Below are positions 26,301-34,568 of a DNA stretch of 64,000 nucleotides, in pieces. Numbering within the stretch: position 1 is the first letter of the stretch; every line of letters begins with the position of its first letter. The stretch is from the NCBI GenBank assembly GCA_002813285.1, contig PHTZ01000001.1:3967501-4031500 (forward strand), written 5' to 3'. A model generated the notes under the pieces. That model did no database searches. It was given only the letters and a program-made list of their open reading frames with translations, and was not told the origin of the DNA. The DNA is from Flavobacteriaceae bacterium MAR_2009_75. Lineage in GTDB: Bacteria; Bacteroidota; Bacteroidia; Flavobacteriales; Flavobacteriaceae. The position numbers and the translations under genes are program-made.

Positions 26301-27628
26301 TAAAATTTGAGATAAAATCAGATTCAAAACATTTAAAAACATGGTTTGATCATAGTGCCTTAGAAAAAGTATTGAATAACTTACTTTCCAACGCATTTAA
26401 GTTTACTCCGGAACATGGGAAAATTACAATTGAAGTCGCTGCCGTTGAAGGGGGGAAAGAATTGAAAGTGCCTTTTGACGAAAGATATGTAGAGATTAAA
26501 GTAAAAGATACTGGTGTAGGTATTCCGGAGGATAAAAAATCTATAATTTTTGAAAAATACTATACCGAAAACGAACACGAGAAAGTAAACTCAAAAGGGG
26601 TAGGTATTGGTTTGGCGTTTACCAAAAGTTTGATTGAACTTCATTTAGGCCATATAGAGGTTAAAAATAGAAAAGGAGGAGGAACTTGTTTCAAATTGGC
26701 TTTGCCAATGGATAAAAGTATTTATGAGGCGGCCCCGGATATAAGTTGCAAAGAAATAACGGATAATGACTTCTTAGTTCGTTCTTCGGAATCTGAGTCT
26801 TTAGCAATTGATTTGAATGACGAGTTGGAAGATTATCATTTGGCAAAGATTAGGTCTACATCGCCCATACTCTTGGTTGTAGATGACAACCCAGACATTA
26901 TTCAATTTATAAAGCAAGTCTTAAGTACTACATATACAATTTTTGAGGCCCATAACGGACAAAAAGGCCTTGAGATTGCCAAGAAAGTCTTACCTAATAT
27001 TATCATAACAGACGTGGTTATGCCAGTTATGGGAGGAATTGAATTTTGTCAAACACTTAAAACTACGAATGTCACTAGCCACATTCCGGTAATTATGCTT
27101 ACGGCAAAATCTTCTCAAGAAAGCGAAATAGAGGGGCTTTCCCATGGGGCCGATGCTTATCTGAAAAAGCCTTTTAACGTACAAGTATTGGAGCTTAAAA
27201 TTGCCAATATCCTAAAAAACAGAGATGAACTGAGAAAAAGATTCAAACAAGATTTAACCCTTCAACCCACCGAAGTGGCAGTCACCAGTTTAGATGAACA
27301 ATTCCTTCAGCAAGCTGTAGAAGTAGTAGAAAAACACATGATGAACACCGACTTTAATGTAGAAATGTTGGTAAAGGAAATGGGCCATAGCCGTAGCAAT
27401 CTCTATTTAAAATTTAAAGAGTTAACAGGTCTGTCATCAAGTGAATTCATTAGAAACATTCGTTTAAAACGCGCAATTCAATTGCTTGACAACAGTGATT
27501 ATTCCGTCAAGGAAATAATGTTTAGAACAGGCTTTAATACGGCATCCTATTTTTCTAAATGTTTTAAAAAAGAATTTGGGGTAGTACCGTCTGAATACGT
27601 AAAAAAGAGAAAGATAATACAAGACTAA
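23336..27628 (+). CDS. Hybrid two-component system regulator of the PUL
   Basis: A ~1430-residue one-protein two-component system. After a signal/anchor there are about 12 propeller repeats of the NLWIGTxGGGL type (residues ~45-740). A Y_Y_Y domain (~750-830) and a transmembrane helix (AYAFYGLLLLLLFIGLW, ~845-863) follow. Then come a histidine kinase with His in NISHEFKTPL (~895), an ATPase domain (NNLLSNAFKFTP, ~1010), a receiver with Asp in IIITDVVMPVMGG (~1225) and a C-terminal AraC-type HTH (~1322-1430). Such proteins sense an oligosaccharide in the periplasm and activate PUL genes. A TTG at 23315 is also in frame, but the ATG at 23336 (or 23354) is preferred. It sits 24 bp before the first sulfatase gene. 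Confidence 0.94.
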   Translation: MSNFSTMNYIQKITFRLKSNNHYLKNATSCLGIGIPVAFLIACLVCPLIFYGQNNYHFEHIGTKDGMSQSDVNSIYQDSYGFMWFGTHDGLNRYDGYTFTEYKPDQNSTGINSNLIFTMSGDQLGNLWIGTTGDGLFYYNQKKEDFTQFQHIKGNSKSLSNDYISQVYRDSKNRLWIATKNEINMLDLNRPLDSAEFKKFEFDYGQSTRSENANVINVIYENHKGEILLGGHFDLFQLSIDEEGNSYFKSIYREIGFQQASIRAMAEDRFNRLFIGTGDGLYMKQSETDSSFVKLNDGTFTTIATDNENHIWGGTDNGLQYFDNSSEFNPPKYLETFRYRPEDLNSLSKNVVTSLYIDKTGIIWIGTNGGGVNKFDPKRKKFRHIKRNLRANSLSYDKIRSIFEDSNGTLWVGTEGGGLNQAITSENKYESFKHFNELNKVFAMEEISRNGKKLLLHGGQNPPYLFRVDITDPKNTGKVQEVKGLNHSVFSILNDSQENLWIGTYSGGLHRWIKRADGSYERTNFKDNPDNPHSLSNNIIRNIYEDSNGHIWVATGDGLCRLSVRERYKENPKFEIFKNDKENQGTISHNYILALYESRKGDIWVGTFGGGLNKLRYDSENQPHFTSYTISEGLPNNVIKGILEDEQGHLWISTNKGLSRFDPEKEIFKNYDVTDGLQDSEFQELACLKRQDGEMIFGGVNGFNAFYPREIEDNATLPETVVTKLSIFNENISVGEEINGRVLLDKAISEVDQIILNYSENSFSFEFASLHFSAPNKNQFAYKLEGFDLDWVYTTSDKRFATYTNIEPGEYTLKVRSSNNDGVWDTTPYTLHLMVKPPIYRTSFAYAFYGLLLLLLFIGLWRFTIISSSKKHQLELEHLEKEKNDELQTLKLDFFTNISHEFKTPLTLIKAPLEYLLKENGAIEEATVKEQYQLMHKNTNYLLKLVDQLLDFRKINQGKMSLVVRNTDMISFIKEVAEPFQFLALKKNIKFEIKSDSKHLKTWFDHSALEKVLNNLLSNAFKFTPEHGKITIEVAAVEGGKELKVPFDERYVEIKVKDTGVGIPEDKKSIIFEKYYTENEHEKVNSKGVGIGLAFTKSLIELHLGHIEVKNRKGGGTCFKLALPMDKSIYEAAPDISCKEITDNDFLVRSSESESLAIDLNDELEDYHLAKIRSTSPILLVVDDNPDIIQFIKQVLSTTYTIFEAHNGQKGLEIAKKVLPNIIITDVVMPVMGGIEFCQTLKTTNVTSHIPVIMLTAKSSQESEIEGLSHGADAYLKKPFNVQVLELKIANILKNRDELRKRFKQDLTLQPTEVAVTSLDEQFLQQAVEVVEKHMMNTDFNVEMLVKEMGHSRSNLYLKFKELTGLSSSEFIRNIRLKRAIQLLDNSDYSVKEIMFRTGFNTASYFSKCFKKEFGVVPSEYVKKRKIIQD

Positions 27629-27652
27629 ACCAAATACACCAACTGCAAAACA

Positions 27653-29458
27653 ATGACCAGACCTAAGTTCGCCCTTAGTTTACTATTAGCGGTGTTTTCA
27701 ATGGCTTGTAAAGAGTCGAAAACAACACCGGAAATAACTGAAAAACAACCAAACGTTATTTTAATCGTTACAGATGACCAAGGCTATGGCGATGTCGGTT
27801 TTCATGGTAATTCCATTATAAAGACGCCCAATTTAGATGCTTTGGCAGCCGAGGCTACAGAGCTAACGAATTTCCATGTGGGTACAACCTGTGCACCCAG
27901 TAGGGCAGGGTTGTTAACGGGTAGAAATAGCAATAGAAACAATGCATGGCATACTATTGGCGGTTGTTCCATTTTAAATTCCGAAGAAGAAACCTTAGCC
28001 GATGTATTTAGTCAGAATGGTTATCGAACATCTATGATCGGCAAATGGCATTTGGGAGACAATTACCCTTATAGACCACAAGATAGAGGGTTTAAAGAGT
28101 CGCTTTACCATGGTGGTGGCGGTGTTGGTCAAACCCCCGATTTTTGGAACAACAATTACTACAATGATACGTACTTCAGAAACGGCAAACCTGAAAAATT
28201 TGAAGGCTATTGCACCGATGTTTGGTTTTCAGAAGCGATGTCTTATGTCGATAAGCAAAAGGAGCAACCTTTCTTTGCTTATTTGGCTTTGAACGCCCCT
28301 CACGGACCTTTTAACGTGCCCCAAGAATATTTAGATTTATATAGCGATGCTGAATTGACCGATAGACAGAAACGTTTTTATGGGATGATTACCAATTTAG
28401 ATGAAAATTTGGGAAGACTCGTTAAACAATTGAAGTCAAACGGAGAATGGAATAACACCATTTTTATCTTCACTACGGATAATGGTACCGCTGCAGGAAT
28501 TACAGGTAAGAAAGGAAGGCAAACTGGCCACAATGCTGGTTTAAGAGGAACGAAAGGCAGCCAGTATGATGGTGGTCACCGTGTTCCCTTCTTAATCTCT
28601 TGGCCCACGAAAGGTATTACGAGCTCCAATATTAAATCGACAAATGAATTGGTAGCCCATGTAGATTTATTGGCGACTTTGGCCAATTTATGTGGTTTCA
28701 ACTATACGGCTAAGAATCCTTTGGATGGTAAAGATGTGTCTTCTGTATTATTGGGTGAAAATGATACCGATGACCGTATGTTAGTGGTGGACACTCAACG
28801 AATTCAATGGCCCGAAAAAAACCGTAACAGTTGTGTAATGCAAGGCGAATGGCGCTTGGTCAATGGCCGCGAACTGTATAATTTGGCTGATGACTTTGGG
28901 CAAGAAAAAGATATTGCCACTGACTATCCTGAGAAGGTGAAAGCAATGCAAGATTTTTATAACGTTTGGTGGGCAAGTACTGAAGGTGATATGCACTATG
29001 CGAAGATTCCTCTAACGGCGCCTAATGAAGATGCTGTGTTATTGACGATACACGATATACATTCTGAACAGTCCATTCCATGGAATCAAAATTTGATTCG
29101 TGAGGGAAAACAAAGTCCAGATGAAGGTTATTATTCGGTAGTGGTCACCGAAGCTGGTAAGTATCAATTCGATTTATATCGATACCCGCCAGAATCTGGT
29201 CATGCCATGAACGCCACAGTAGAAGAAATCGAGTCTAAGCCCAATTGGAGCGGCCTATCGGAAGGCATAGGAATTCATGCAGTAGAAGGGCAAGTGAAAT
29301 TAGATAATGCAAGTTTTAAACAAGAGGGTACTGCGTCTGACACCCATATTTCGGTGACCGGAGAATTGGAAAAAGGCACCTACAAACTATCGGCTTATTA
29401 CACCACAATAGAAAAGAACATAATTCCAGCTAATTATATAAACATAACCAAAAAATGA
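27653..29458 (+). CDS. S1-family sulfatase lipoprotein with extra C-terminal domain
   Basis: The 601-residue formylglycine sulfatase has a lipoprotein signal (SMAC, Cys19). The modification motif is CAPSR at 80-84 (Cys80 becomes formylglycine). Metal ligands are in VTDDQGYGD and later FTTDNG; GKWHLG provides the conserved Lys-His. The catalytic domain ends near residue 450. The remaining ~150 residues form a beta-rich extension (YYSVVVTEAGKYQFDLYRYP) seen in several marine S1 enzymes. It desulfates algal galactan oligosaccharides by inference from the PUL context. Its stop overlaps the next sulfatase start (ATGA), and it follows the hybrid regulator closely. Confidence 0.9.
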   Translation: MTRPKFALSLLLAVFSMACKESKTTPEITEKQPNVILIVTDDQGYGDVGFHGNSIIKTPNLDALAAEATELTNFHVGTTCAPSRAGLLTGRNSNRNNAWHTIGGCSILNSEEETLADVFSQNGYRTSMIGKWHLGDNYPYRPQDRGFKESLYHGGGGVGQTPDFWNNNYYNDTYFRNGKPEKFEGYCTDVWFSEAMSYVDKQKEQPFFAYLALNAPHGPFNVPQEYLDLYSDAELTDRQKRFYGMITNLDENLGRLVKQLKSNGEWNNTIFIFTTDNGTAAGITGKKGRQTGHNAGLRGTKGSQYDGGHRVPFLISWPTKGITSSNIKSTNELVAHVDLLATLANLCGFNYTAKNPLDGKDVSSVLLGENDTDDRMLVVDTQRIQWPEKNRNSCVMQGEWRLVNGRELYNLADDFGQEKDIATDYPEKVKAMQDFYNVWWASTEGDMHYAKIPLTAPNEDAVLLTIHDIHSEQSIPWNQNLIREGKQSPDEGYYSVVVTEAGKYQFDLYRYPPESGHAMNATVEEIESKPNWSGLSEGIGIHAVEGQVKLDNASFKQEGTASDTHISVTGELEKGTYKLSAYYTTIEKNIIPANYINITKK

Positions 29459-31134
29459 AACTAAAATTTGCAACATTCGTTTTTGTTGTTTTTCTGTTGA
29501 ATGCATGTAATTCAGAAAAGAAAGCAGAAAATCAATCTACCGATCAGCCGCCTAATATCATCTTTATAATGTCTGATGACCATACTACACAAGGTTTGGG
29601 TATTTATGGCAGTAGACTGGCGAGTTTAAATCCCACGCCCAATCTAGATATGATAGCGAATGAAGGAATGATTTTCGAAAATTGCTTTGTAAGTAATTCT
29701 ATATGTACGCCAAGTAGGGCGGCCGTCATAACAGGACAAAATTCACAATTAAATGGTGTGCTCGACCTAGATGGCAAAATTGAAGCGGCAAGGCAGTATT
29801 TGCCGATAGAGATGAAAAAAATGGGTTACCAAACCGCTATTGTTGGTAAGTGGCATTTGAAAGAAGAGCCGGCTGCCTTCGATTATTATAAAGTGTTGCC
29901 CGGGCAAGGCAGTTATTTTGACCCAGAATTTCGTGAGCGGGGCGAAAAGCCTTGGCCAGATAATGTGGTGAAGACCAAAGGTCATTCTTCAGACAAGATT
30001 ACCGATATCACCTTAGAATGGCTCAAGAAAGAAAGAGACCCCAACAAGCCTTTCTTTTTAATGCATCATTACAAAGCCCCGCATGACGATTTTGAAAATG
30101 CACCTAGGTACGAAGATTACTTGGCCGATACCTTTATTCCCGAGCCGGAAAGTTTATATGAAAAAGGCAACAATGGCTCTGTGGCCACTAGGGGCAAAAA
30201 TGATAGCTTGACGAGAATAATAGGTTCTTCCGTTTCCCATAGGAACCTAATTAGAAACCAAGCCATGAATATTTATGTCGATAGCAGCATATATAAGAAA
30301 TATAGAGATGCAGATGGTATAAGACCGGAGGAATACGTAAAATGGACGATGGATGAAGATGAAAAAAAACACACGAGCCAAGTATACCAAGATTACCTAA
30401 AAAAATACCTGCGATGTGTAAAAGGAGTCGATGATAACATAAAAAGACTAGTTGATTATCTTAAGAAAGAAGACCTTTTAGATAATACTATCATCGTTTA
30501 TACAGGTGACCAAGGCTTTATGCTAGGGGAACATGATTTTATTGATAAAAGATGGATGTATGATGAAAGTATGCGTATGCCTTTCTTTGTCAGATATCCT
30601 AAGAAAATTAAGGCGGGTAGCCGTACGGACGCTATTATCAACAACACTGATTTTGCCCCGACCTTAATTGAAATGGCCGGAGGAAGTGCGCCCGACTACA
30701 TGCAGGGGCATAGCTTCAAAACTATTTTAGAGACTGGTCAGGAGCCTGAAGACTGGCAAAAATCGACCTATTATCGCTATTGGATGCATTTGGCACACCG
30801 ACATCAAAATCCGGCACATTTTGGTGTGCGAACCAAAGACTACAAACTCATCTTTTTTTACGGTAAGTATTATGTGGATACAACGGACCCTGACGCAGAA
30901 TGGGATAGGAATAATTGGGGTAATGATTTTACCAATAGTACACCTGTAGCCTGGGAATTTTATGATCTTAAAGAAGATCCTAAAGAAATGAACAATGCTT
31001 ACGACGACCCCGAGTATGCGGATGTAATTGCAGACCTTAAGGAAGAGCTGATTCGATTAAGGAAAGATTTAAATGAGACGGATAAAAACTATCCTCACAT
31101 TCAGAAAGTAATTGATGGACATTGGGATGATTAG
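29455..31134 (+). CDS. S1-family sulfatase lipoprotein (GlcNAc-6-sulfatase-like)
   Basis: The 559-residue product has a lipobox LNAC (Cys18), the formylglycine motif CTPSR at 84-88 and metal-binding SDDHTT. The C-terminal YYRYWMHLAHRHQNPAHFGVR block resembles the S1_11-type enzymes (human GNS/MdsA-like) that act on 6-O-sulfate. An S1_11 enzyme is reported for L-galactose-6-sulfate in a Bacteroides porphyran locus, which fits here, but the subfamily is my reading and not proven. It is translationally coupled to the preceding sulfatase. Confidence 0.88.
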   Translation: MKLKFATFVFVVFLLNACNSEKKAENQSTDQPPNIIFIMSDDHTTQGLGIYGSRLASLNPTPNLDMIANEGMIFENCFVSNSICTPSRAAVITGQNSQLNGVLDLDGKIEAARQYLPIEMKKMGYQTAIVGKWHLKEEPAAFDYYKVLPGQGSYFDPEFRERGEKPWPDNVVKTKGHSSDKITDITLEWLKKERDPNKPFFLMHHYKAPHDDFENAPRYEDYLADTFIPEPESLYEKGNNGSVATRGKNDSLTRIIGSSVSHRNLIRNQAMNIYVDSSIYKKYRDADGIRPEEYVKWTMDEDEKKHTSQVYQDYLKKYLRCVKGVDDNIKRLVDYLKKEDLLDNTIIVYTGDQGFMLGEHDFIDKRWMYDESMRMPFFVRYPKKIKAGSRTDAIINNTDFAPTLIEMAGGSAPDYMQGHSFKTILETGQEPEDWQKSTYYRYWMHLAHRHQNPAHFGVRTKDYKLIFFYGKYYVDTTDPDAEWDRNNWGNDFTNSTPVAWEFYDLKEDPKEMNNAYDDPEYADVIADLKEELIRLRKDLNETDKNYPHIQKVIDGHWDD

Positions 31135-31196
31135 TTAATAATAAACACCAAAATAAGCATTGGCTACATGGAAACCACTTATTGGTAGCAGGTTCC

Positions 31197-31568
31197 ATGA
31201 GCTTTGAGTTCAACGAAGTGGTTAGCTATCAAGTAACTCCTGAAATTGAAAGGGAAGGCAAACAATTACCCCATATCGTCAATCTAAAATATAAAGTAGA
31301 GGCTACCCCGGAATAGGTGGAAAGTGCTATGTAGACTTTTTTGGATTTAGAGAAAATCATCCCAGAAATTGTTTCGATAGAATGGGGAGAGAATGACAGT
31401 ACAGAAGGGCATAGTGAAGGATTTACCCATACCTTCATCTTAACTTTTAAGGACGAAAATGGTTGGGAGAAATACCTGTTTCATAAGTCGCATCTAGATT
31501 TGGTAAAGAAAGTGGGCCCCATTTTAGGTGGCGTTTTGGTATTGGACATTTGGACGGATTTAAACTAG
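31197..31568 (+). pseudogene. Dabb (stress-responsive A/B barrel) domain gene with two in-frame TAG codons
   Basis: Downstream of the second sulfatase the frame from the ATG at 31197 encodes a recognisable Dabb domain: HIVNLKYKVEATPE, then VESAM, then TFLDLEKIIPEIVSIEWGEN, and the closing GGVLVLDIWTDLN. It is interrupted by TAG at 31314-31316 and 31332-31334. At both places the family usually has residues such as Gln, so two CAG-to-TAG changes would explain them. The second half is intact from 31341. The likely state is a fresh pseudogene; sequencing error at two sites is less likely. Confidence 0.7.
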
Positions 31569-31603
31569 GTAAAGATCAAACTATACCCCAAACACTAAAT
31601 CAT

Positions 31604-31635
31604 AAAAAAACGCACCCAAAAAAATGAGTGCGTTT
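31604..31635. terminator. Bidirectional terminator between the Dabb remnant and the minus-strand GH29
   Basis: AAACGCAC (31608-31615) pairs with GTGCGTTT (31628-31635), flanked by A-rich and T-rich runs on the two sides. It sits between convergent transcripts and is placed well to stop both. Confidence 0.65.
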
Positions 31636-31657
31636 AAAACTAACTCTAAACTAACTA

Positions 31658-33235
31658 CTACAAATTTGTAATAATCTCATTGGCCATTGTAATTTCTAAA
31701 CAATGGGCATGCTCACCTTCTTTTTGTCCAAAATCATTTATAAATAGGCCGTTTTCATCTTGAGAAAACTGTAATTCGTTCCCACTTTCAAGTAATCTTA
31801 TTTTTTCAATATTTAAATCTTGGGTCAATTCTGTTTTGGCCGCCAAGGATTTAATGAGTGCCGAATTGTTTTCAGGCCATTCCAAGAATATGGCGTAAAG
31901 CTTGTTGCCCTTTTTGGTAAACCTAATATCCTCAGAGGTAAATCCTTTGTTTCCTCCTTCTGAGTGATGTCCTTTTTTTACTTCGGTAGGTCCTTCTCCA
32001 AATACACTCCAGTATTCGGTACCGTAGATGGCATCCCCATTTACCTTTAGCCAATCACCTATTTCCAAAAGTATTTTTTGTTGGTCCTCAGGAATAATCC
32101 CGTCCGGTCTAGGCCCTATGTTCAAAAGAAGGTTTCCATTTTTAGAAACGATATCAACCAAATCATCAATGAGCTCATTGGTGTTTTTAGATTTCCAATT
32201 GGTTACATAACCCCAAGAGTTCTTTCCAATAGAGGTATCGGTCTGCCACGGCAATTTTCTGATTCCGGGAAGTTTTCCTCTCTCAAGATCATAAATAACG
32301 GTTCCCTCTGGAAAGGCTTCATGGTCAAAATTCTTGTCGTTGATCACCACCTCTTTTCCCCATTCAATTCCTTTATTGTAAAAGTAGGCCGCCAATTTGG
32401 GGCGATATTCTTTGTAATCGGGTATGTCTAAATAAAAATCGAACCAAAGAATATCAGGTTGGTAGTTGTCTATAAGATCAATCGTGCGGTCCCACCATTT
32501 TTTCTTGAACTCTTCAGAAACGGGTTCGGTTACATCTTTCCCTTTGGGTGAATAGAGGTCTGCAAACTCTGGATTCATGGTATCAAAATGCTCTTTTTTA
32601 TTATAGAAAGACCAGTTAAAGGCATAATGGGAAGAGGCGCCCATAATTAGACCTTGGTTTCGACCTTCTTTAAACAATTCTCCCAGAATATCTTTCTTTG
32701 GTCCCATCTCCGCAGCATTCCAACGGGTGGTGTTACTCTCGTACATAGCAAAGCCGTCATGGTGGTCCGCTACTGGAATTACATATTTGGCACCGGATTT
32801 TTTAAAAAGGTCGATCCACTCCTTGGCGTTAAAGTTTTCACCTTTAAATAATGGAATAAAATCTTTGTAGCCAAAATCTTTCTGGTCTCCCCATTTTTCC
32901 TTGTGATAGGTATAAATTTCATTCGGACCCTCTTTTTGCAATTTTAATTGTGCCGTGAAGGTAGCCGTGTCCATATACATTTGTCTTGGATACCATTCAG
33001 AACCATAAGAAGGTACGGAGTAGGCTCCCCAATGAATAAAAATGCCAAATTTTTGGTCATTGAACCACTCAGGGTCTTTATAGTTAGCTTTAATAGATTC
33101 CCAATTGGGCTCATATACAGGAGTGTCTTTTGCTGTATTCCCCGCTATTTGTTTTTTGTCCGCTTTGGTTTGGCATGATGTGACCCCAAGTACTGACAGA
33201 ACTAGGGCTAGCCTTGAAATTTTTCTTAAAATCAT
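31658..33235 (-). CDS. GH29 alpha-L-fucosidase-family lipoprotein
   Basis: The 525-residue product has lipobox VTSC (Cys21) and a GH29 TIM barrel. FGIFIHWGAYSVP is near residue 63, DHHDGFAMY near 157, and the nucleophile is in DILWFDF (Asp266). The C-terminal beta-sandwich starts near residue 420. GH29 retaining enzymes remove alpha-L-fucose and, in at least one reported porphyran enzyme, alpha-L-galactose. In an agar/porphyran PUL the latter is attractive. It is divergent from the GH16 operon at 33679 and shares its control region. Confidence 0.92.
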   Translation of the reverse strand: MILRKISRLALVLSVLGVTSCQTKADKKQIAGNTAKDTPVYEPNWESIKANYKDPEWFNDQKFGIFIHWGAYSVPSYGSEWYPRQMYMDTATFTAQLKLQKEGPNEIYTYHKEKWGDQKDFGYKDFIPLFKGENFNAKEWIDLFKKSGAKYVIPVADHHDGFAMYESNTTRWNAAEMGPKKDILGELFKEGRNQGLIMGASSHYAFNWSFYNKKEHFDTMNPEFADLYSPKGKDVTEPVSEEFKKKWWDRTIDLIDNYQPDILWFDFYLDIPDYKEYRPKLAAYFYNKGIEWGKEVVINDKNFDHEAFPEGTVIYDLERGKLPGIRKLPWQTDTSIGKNSWGYVTNWKSKNTNELIDDLVDIVSKNGNLLLNIGPRPDGIIPEDQQKILLEIGDWLKVNGDAIYGTEYWSVFGEGPTEVKKGHHSEGGNKGFTSEDIRFTKKGNKLYAIFLEWPENNSALIKSLAAKTELTQDLNIEKIRLLESGNELQFSQDENGLFINDFGQKEGEHAHCLEITMANEIITNL

Positions 33236-33308
33236 TCTATTGGTTGTATTTTATTAGGTGCATTTCTCGATACAGCTAAATTCAACCATTTGATTTTATG
33301 ACGTCATA

Positions 33309-33337
33309 ACAGATGTTTTAATGACTGCCACAAATGG
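33309..33337 (-). promoter_or_regulatory. Tandem half-site pair for the minus-strand GH29 gene
   Basis: Read toward the gene: CCATTTGT (33337-33330) followed exactly 21 bp later by ACATCTGT (33316-33309). The inner site ends 74 bp before the start codon. It matches the other PUL promoters in spacing and sequence. Confidence 0.6.
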
Positions 33338-33594
33338 GTATGTGATTTGTAATAATCTGTTTTGAAATGTGTACAAATACACGCAGTCAAAGGGTAAAGA
33401 GGTAAGTAAGACAAGGAATGTTGTTTGGAATTTGCTATACCAGGGTCATAAAAATCCATAGACAAAAGATTATCTCGGGCGTGCATACCTAAAGTAGACC
33501 TTTTCCAAAGCCCAAAACAAATAGATTCAAAATCAAAGGAGAAACACGGAGACAATAAAGACTTTACATTTATTGCATTATTCATTTAGATAAG

Positions 33595-33623
33595 CCATAT
33601 GTTTCCTTAACTAACCTATTTGT
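33595..33623 (+). promoter_or_regulatory. Tandem half-site pair for the GH16-sulfatase-GH29 operon
   Basis: CCATATGT (33595-33602) and CTATTTGT (33616-33623) are 21 bp apart and end 56 bp before the ATG at 33679. Same arrangement as at both SusC promoters. Confidence 0.65.
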
Positions 33624-33678
33624 GATAGGCTCTTGGCGGTTTATTGGATAGTTTTAAATCCTAATTTAAATACAGGAT

Positions 33679-34551
33679 ATGAAACCATACCAAAACAGAT
33701 TTTTCCTATGCGCATTAATGCTTTCTGCTTTAGGTTACGCGCAAAAAGGACCTTATTTTGAAGAAGGAGAAGACCCCAAACCATCCAACACAAATTGGCA
33801 ATTGGTAAAAGGAATGTCAGACGAATTTAATGGTAAAAAAGTTAACCAAAAGAAATGGCAGATTTCAGGTCAGGGCTGGATTGGTAGGTCCCCTGGGTTA
33901 TTTATGGCCAACAATGTTTCGGTTAATGATGGCTCATTACAAATTACAGCTACAAAACTGGATACGACCGTTGAAAAACAAGGAAAAGCGTTTACCCACG
34001 GAGGCGGATATGTAGGCTCATATCAAGACAATACCTACGGCTACTACGAATGCAGAATGAAGGCAAATAAAACATTCATGTCTTCTACGTTTTGGCTGAT
34101 TAATGATAAAAGGGACGCTCAAGGATGCGATAAGCGAACCACCGAGTTGGATATTCAGGAATGTGTAGGCGAGGTGACCACTGACCAAGAATGGGCTCAA
34201 AAAATGCTGAACCACATGAACTCCAATACCCATAGTAGAGACATTCCAAAAGACTGTTCTATTTCTTCCGGCACTTTAGGTACTAAAGAGCCATTGAACG
34301 AGATGGCATCCGATAATTTCCACGTATACGGAGTTTGGTGGAAAAGTAAAGACGAGGTCCTATATTTTTTAGACGGAAAATTTCATGCCAAGGTGAAACC
34401 GGCGGCCGACTTCAATATTCCTATGCATTTACGAATGGTAGTTGAAACTTATGACTGGAATCCGGTTCCAGAAGATGGTGGTATGACCGCAAATAAGGAA
34501 GACCGGACTACCTATTACGATTGGGTACGGGTTTGGAAACTAAAGGATTGA
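33679..34551 (+). CDS. GH16 endo-galactanase, porphyranase-like
   Basis: The 290-residue enzyme has a signal peptide (residues 1-21) and a GH16 jelly roll. The catalytic ELDIQE is at 156-161 (Glu156 nucleophile, Asp158, Glu161 acid/base). The segments GQGWIGRSPGLFMANNVSV and the closing YYDWVRVWK resemble agarase/porphyranase-type GH16, not laminarinases. It differs clearly from the AgaB-like enzyme at 48528, so the two probably cut different linkages, for example porphyran versus agarose. It heads an operon with a sulfatase 17 bp downstream. Confidence 0.85.
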   Translation: MKPYQNRFFLCALMLSALGYAQKGPYFEEGEDPKPSNTNWQLVKGMSDEFNGKKVNQKKWQISGQGWIGRSPGLFMANNVSVNDGSLQITATKLDTTVEKQGKAFTHGGGYVGSYQDNTYGYYECRMKANKTFMSSTFWLINDKRDAQGCDKRTTELDIQECVGEVTTDQEWAQKMLNHMNSNTHSRDIPKDCSISSGTLGTKEPLNEMASDNFHVYGVWWKSKDEVLYFLDGKFHAKVKPAADFNIPMHLRMVVETYDWNPVPEDGGMTANKEDRTTYYDWVRVWKLKD

Positions 34552-34568
34552 TAGATATTTAGTCGATT

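Larger units (their letters stand above)
33236..33678. other. Divergent control region between GH29 (-) and GH16 (+)
   Basis: It contains two pairs of 21-bp-spaced half-sites, one oriented toward each gene (listed separately). The 93-codon reverse frame at 33304-33585 overlaps these sites and has no family features, so it is not called. Confidence 0.7.

Noticed and set aside
31314-31334. Recoding of TAG as glutamine
   Set aside because: TAG ends several intact genes in this window (for example herA, hipA and the neighbouring sulfatase), so it functions as a normal stop.
33304-33585. 93-codon reverse frame between GH29 and GH16
   Set aside because: It overlaps the paired control sites and lacks family features.
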